Assembly (NCBI GenBank): GCA_018004935.1
Contig: JAGNBF010000043.1
Span: 16,340-49,811 of the forward strand
Length of the DNA stretch: 33,472 nucleotides
Source: Chloroflexota bacterium
Lineage (GTDB): Bacteria; Chloroflexota; Anaerolineae; Promineifilales; Promineifilaceae
Reading direction: 5' to 3'
Part shown: one piece after another, positions 30,747-33,472 of the stretch
Numbering within the stretch: position 1 is the first letter of the stretch
Layout: every line of letters begins with the position of its first letter
The notes under the pieces: generated by a model
Databases searched by the model: none
Seen by the model: the letters and a program-made list of their open reading frames with translations, nothing else
What the model was told of the DNA's origin: nothing
Made by a program: the position numbers and the translations under genes

Positions 30747-30881
30747 GTAAGCGTTCAGTCAGGTTACATCAATGGATTAAGAAACAAACGGATTTTCCAC
30801 AGATCCCCTTTAATCCGTTCCTTTCTCAATCCGTTGATGTAGCCAAAACGGCATAAAACCGTCTCTGAACTGAATGCTTAC
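30747..30881. mobile_element. 135-bp MITE-like element with GTAAGCGTTCAGT ends
   Basis: Left end GTAAGCGTTCAGT is identical to that of the 14284-14440 MITE, and right end ACTGAATGCTTAC differs by one base. The interior is different: AATGGATTAAG, AAACGGATTTTCC and their partial complements AATCCGTT. No target duplication could be seen. Confidence 0.7.
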
Positions 30882-30990
30882 AGGGCAATTTTGTAAAGCG
30901 CCCGTAGGACAATTTACAAAATCGTCCTACAGATTTGTAAAGCAAACCTGAACCATGCTGAAAATCGTCAATCGTAAAAGCGCTATTTAG

Positions 30991-33135
30991 TCAGCGGATG
31001 GTTAGCGATGTAACCATGGCTTTATCGTCTATGGGGTCGCCCGATGGGTTAATGACAGGGGTACGTTGCAGGGAAGTTCGATCATATAGGCCGACGATAA
31101 CAGTGTAGTCACCCGCGGCCGCGTCAGTCGGCAAAGCCAATTGATGTATTTGTACAACAATGTCGCCCATTTGCCAACCCCCCGAAGGAACATCCAACCG
31201 ATCTTGTTGCCCGAGAATACTGTTATCTGGGCGCAAAATTTGGGTGAAAAATACGATATCGGTCGTAAAAGCCGGGGGAACAAGGGGACCAACACGGATG
31301 GGATCCAACACCTGCCACCAGGACATCAGCTCCACCACATCCCCTGGTTGGGCCGGGTTGTGACTCCAGGCCACTCCGGTTAGCGCAATGGCCCCCTGAA
31401 AATTAACCGCTTCAGCCAACCGCGGCCGCGTTCCTGGCCTAAGCGCATATACAGAAAAATAAGGGTCGAGATCATCGGGGCGCAGGTCAAATTGTTGTTG
31501 ATATTGAACATAGGGGGCAAAGGCCGGATGTAAGGGGGTAGATGAGGGCACGATGAGGGTGGCGGCCGCATCACCAGGAAAAATAAGGCCTAACCGGGCA
31601 TCTACCCAACGTGTGGGTTGTTCTTTATCGGCCAGTAGCACCTGGGCAATGGAGGGATCATGAGCCGGGCCAGGATAAACTGTGGAAAAAACGAGGGGCT
31701 GGGTTGCGGCCGCGGTCTCATTCACCTGGGCCACGGCCTGCACCAACGTATGCTGATAAGCGGCCCGTACCTCTGGGTTCTCACCCCACCGTTCAAAATA
31801 ATCCCGCCCCGTAATGAAGCCCGAAATAACCAACACCACCCCCCAGAAGAACACCTTTTTATATCCGCCCCGTTTGCCCCCACCCGGTCGTTTACCCCCT
31901 GCCATAACTGGCTCACTACCCACTTTCTCCCCTACCCAGACCAGACCAAGTGCAGGTAACAACATCAGTGGCGTCAGGGCGGCCAGGTTGCGCGTGGTAT
32001 TGGCCGTGGGGCCAGTCACCAGGGAGGGAGCAATGCCTACCATCAGCCAGAGGAGAATGAGGGCATAGGCCGGTTGCCGCCAACGCCCCAGGCAAAGCGC
32101 CAGCCCAATGAGACCAAACAGCCCCATCAATCCATCAAAAACGGGGCGGCCAGGAATGTTGTACGCCAGGAATTGATCACCAAACCCCGGCACAATAAAA
32201 GCGGCCAGCCCTCGTCCGATATTACGCAGTAGGGGAAGGACATCCCCCTCGCGTAATGCCTGCAAGGTTCCATCCAACATTTCCAGACGCGTTTCCGCAT
32301 AAGGATTCGTTTGGAGATAAACAAACATGGGGATAACCAGCAAGCCTGCCAGGAGTATCCCCCCCAGCACAGGTCGCCAGCTTCGCCAAAACCACGCTCG
32401 ATGCCACAAAAAGAGGTAGCCCAGGCAGAGAGGGAAGATGAGCCAGGCAACTCGCGCCGCCAGGTAGGTATGGAGCATGAGGGCAATAAAGAGGGCAAAA
32501 GCGAATACGTATAAGGAGAGCCGCCTGACATGAAACTCGCTTCCTGAAAGCGGAGCATCGTTCATACGTAACTGTCTATTCTGCGCCGAATCTTGGACAA
32601 GGCGCCAGAATATTAATACGGCCATTGTGGTAAGGAAGGGCAAAACCCCAGCCCGCAACGCTTCCCGGCTAGAGGCAAGGGGCCAGAAGGTAAGGGTCAT
32701 CACCGCGGCCGCGCCCACTGCCACAATTCTATGACGGCCATTACCCATATCCCTAAACAGATCAAGCGTAAGACGATACGCGGCCGCGATAACCAACACC
32801 CCAAACCACACATTGACTAAACGCAGTGCCAGCAAATTTTCCCCACCCCCAGCCATTGTCAGCGCCACCAGATAACTGTAAAGCGGCTCACTGCCATAGT
32901 TACGAGGAAAATAAAAGTACCAATCCCCAGCCAGCACCCCCATAGCTTCCACCCCATGATTCGCTTCATCATGGGTCAATCCCGGTGGTAACTCCATCAG
33001 TCGGTAGGTGCGTAGAGCCAATGCCAGGAGCAAAATGAGCACAATCAACCAGCGGTTCTTCCACAACATCAATGTTTCACTCTTCTGTGGACTCATTCCA
33101 GTTTGTAGGGCGATTTGGTAAAGGGTGTGTTTCAT
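30991..33135 (-). CDS. GT-C membrane glycosyltransferase (GT39/PMT-like) with C-terminal beta-sandwich domain
   Basis: A 714-residue polytopic protein. The first loop has GLTHDEANHG (Asp56-Glu57), the strongest acidic-loop motif of the three GT-C proteins here, and NYGSEPLYSYLVAL follows. Around ten membrane segments continue to about 430. The soluble tail (about 440-714) ends with the module FQGAIALTGVAWS...PGDVVELMSWWQV...YTVIVGLYDR. It probably moves a sugar from a polyprenyl phosphate; acceptor unknown. The first 13 residues are partly encoded by a GTAGGGCGATTTGG repeat, so ATG 33096 (MSPQKSE) or ATG 33069 may be the true start. Octamers lie at 31115, 31422, 31562, 31706, 32705 and 32780. 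Confidence 0.88.
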   Translation of the reverse strand: MKHTLYQIALQTGMSPQKSETLMLWKNRWLIVLILLLALALRTYRLMELPPGLTHDEANHGVEAMGVLAGDWYFYFPRNYGSEPLYSYLVALTMAGGGENLLALRLVNVWFGVLVIAAAYRLTLDLFRDMGNGRHRIVAVGAAAVMTLTFWPLASSREALRAGVLPFLTTMAVLIFWRLVQDSAQNRQLRMNDAPLSGSEFHVRRLSLYVFAFALFIALMLHTYLAARVAWLIFPLCLGYLFLWHRAWFWRSWRPVLGGILLAGLLVIPMFVYLQTNPYAETRLEMLDGTLQALREGDVLPLLRNIGRGLAAFIVPGFGDQFLAYNIPGRPVFDGLMGLFGLIGLALCLGRWRQPAYALILLWLMVGIAPSLVTGPTANTTRNLAALTPLMLLPALGLVWVGEKVGSEPVMAGGKRPGGGKRGGYKKVFFWGVVLVISGFITGRDYFERWGENPEVRAAYQHTLVQAVAQVNETAAATQPLVFSTVYPGPAHDPSIAQVLLADKEQPTRWVDARLGLIFPGDAAATLIVPSSTPLHPAFAPYVQYQQQFDLRPDDLDPYFSVYALRPGTRPRLAEAVNFQGAIALTGVAWSHNPAQPGDVVELMSWWQVLDPIRVGPLVPPAFTTDIVFFTQILRPDNSILGQQDRLDVPSGGWQMGDIVVQIHQLALPTDAAAGDYTVIVGLYDRTSLQRTPVINPSGDPIDDKAMVTSLTIR

Positions 33136-33472
33136 TTCGGTTGAGAGGAAGAAAATAATGAATCGGTGAATTCGTAAATTGTTGAATGATTAACGAGGGG
33201 AGCGTCTACCAGGGCGATTACATACTCACCAGAATAAACTCATCCCCCTGACGATTCCCGATTTCGGAAAGGGGGAACCCACTCGCGGCAACCATCGTTG
33301 CCAACTGTCTAGCATACAGAAGAGGCAAAGGCCAGGCAAACATATACTTACCACGGTCATAAAGTGACATTTTGTTGGCGGCAACAGCCTGGTAGGTTTG
33401 GGCTGAAGACCCATCCCCCTACGATCTCAGAGGGAAGGGGGAGGCGGGGTTAGGGGTGGGGATTAAGGGTGA
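33136..33472. other. Repeat-rich window end with truncated modular element H
   Basis: No gene is supported. 33230-33300 relates to the GGTTCCCCCTTTCC segment near 11030. 33355-33472 is a reversed modular element that lacks any central hairpin: ACATTTTGTTGGCGGCAAC, then GAAGACCCATCCCCCT, AGAGGGAAGGGGG and GGCGGGGTTAGGGGTGGGG. It is the closest thing to an empty version of elements A to G. Confidence 0.6.

Overview
ORGANISM. The window looks like a chromosomal segment of a filamentous-type Chloroflexota (Anaerolineae-like) bacterium. This is an inference from gene content: several GT-C membrane glycosyltransferases with C-terminal beta-sandwich modules, a kinase-like/SUMF1 fusion, an alpha/beta hydrolase fused to an ABC-2 permease, antitoxin-like orphan genes, and intergenic spaces packed with short palindromic repeats. 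No rRNA, tRNA, prophage, CRISPR array or complete insertion sequence was recognised. About 23 protein genes cover roughly three quarters of the window.

LAYOUT. (1) 1-5.7 kb, minus strand: an ECF sigma factor, a multi-pass membrane protein and a 1,080-residue secreted-hydrolase/ABC-2-permease fusion. (2) 5.7-7.0 kb: a repeat island with three long hairpins. (3) 7.0-14.1 kb: a pseudokinase-like/SUMF1-fold membrane protein (+), a GT-C glycosyltransferase (-), trehalose synthase (+) and a DUF2202 lipoprotein (+). (4) 14.6-25.2 kb, all minus: a second GT-C enzyme, an orphan antitoxin-like gene, a GT4 glycosyltransferase, a small gene next to an Rpn-family nuclease, a GT2 glycosyltransferase, a TatD hydrolase, a hotdog thioesterase, a PIN/antitoxin pair, and a phosphoglucomutase/phosphomannomutase with a clear terminator. 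(5) 25.2-26.2 kb: a second repeat island. (6) 26.2-28.6 kb, minus: an NAD-dependent epimerase-like protein, a MerR/GyrI-type regulator and a small tail-anchored protein. (7) 28.6-33.5 kb: a third repeat island with a nested MITE, then a sortase and a third GT-C enzyme.

HOW THE GENES FIT TOGETHER. A theme is cell-envelope sugar chemistry: three GT-C, one GT4 and one GT2 glycosyltransferase, a hexose-phosphate mutase, an epimerase-like protein and a sortase. They are not one tight operon.

MOST UNUSUAL. The palindromic octamer GCGGCCGC occurs about 69 times by hand count. 67 copies are inside genes, in 22 of 23 genes, and the only two intergenic copies are the exact centres of two 40-bp perfect palindromes. 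This resembles HIP1 (GCGATCGC) of cyanobacteria but with a different core. Also notable: a modular repeat with interchangeable long hairpins, two palindromic MITEs caught inside other repeats with 8-bp target duplications, and 7-bp tandem repeats inside two glycosyltransferase genes that could act as phase-variation switches.
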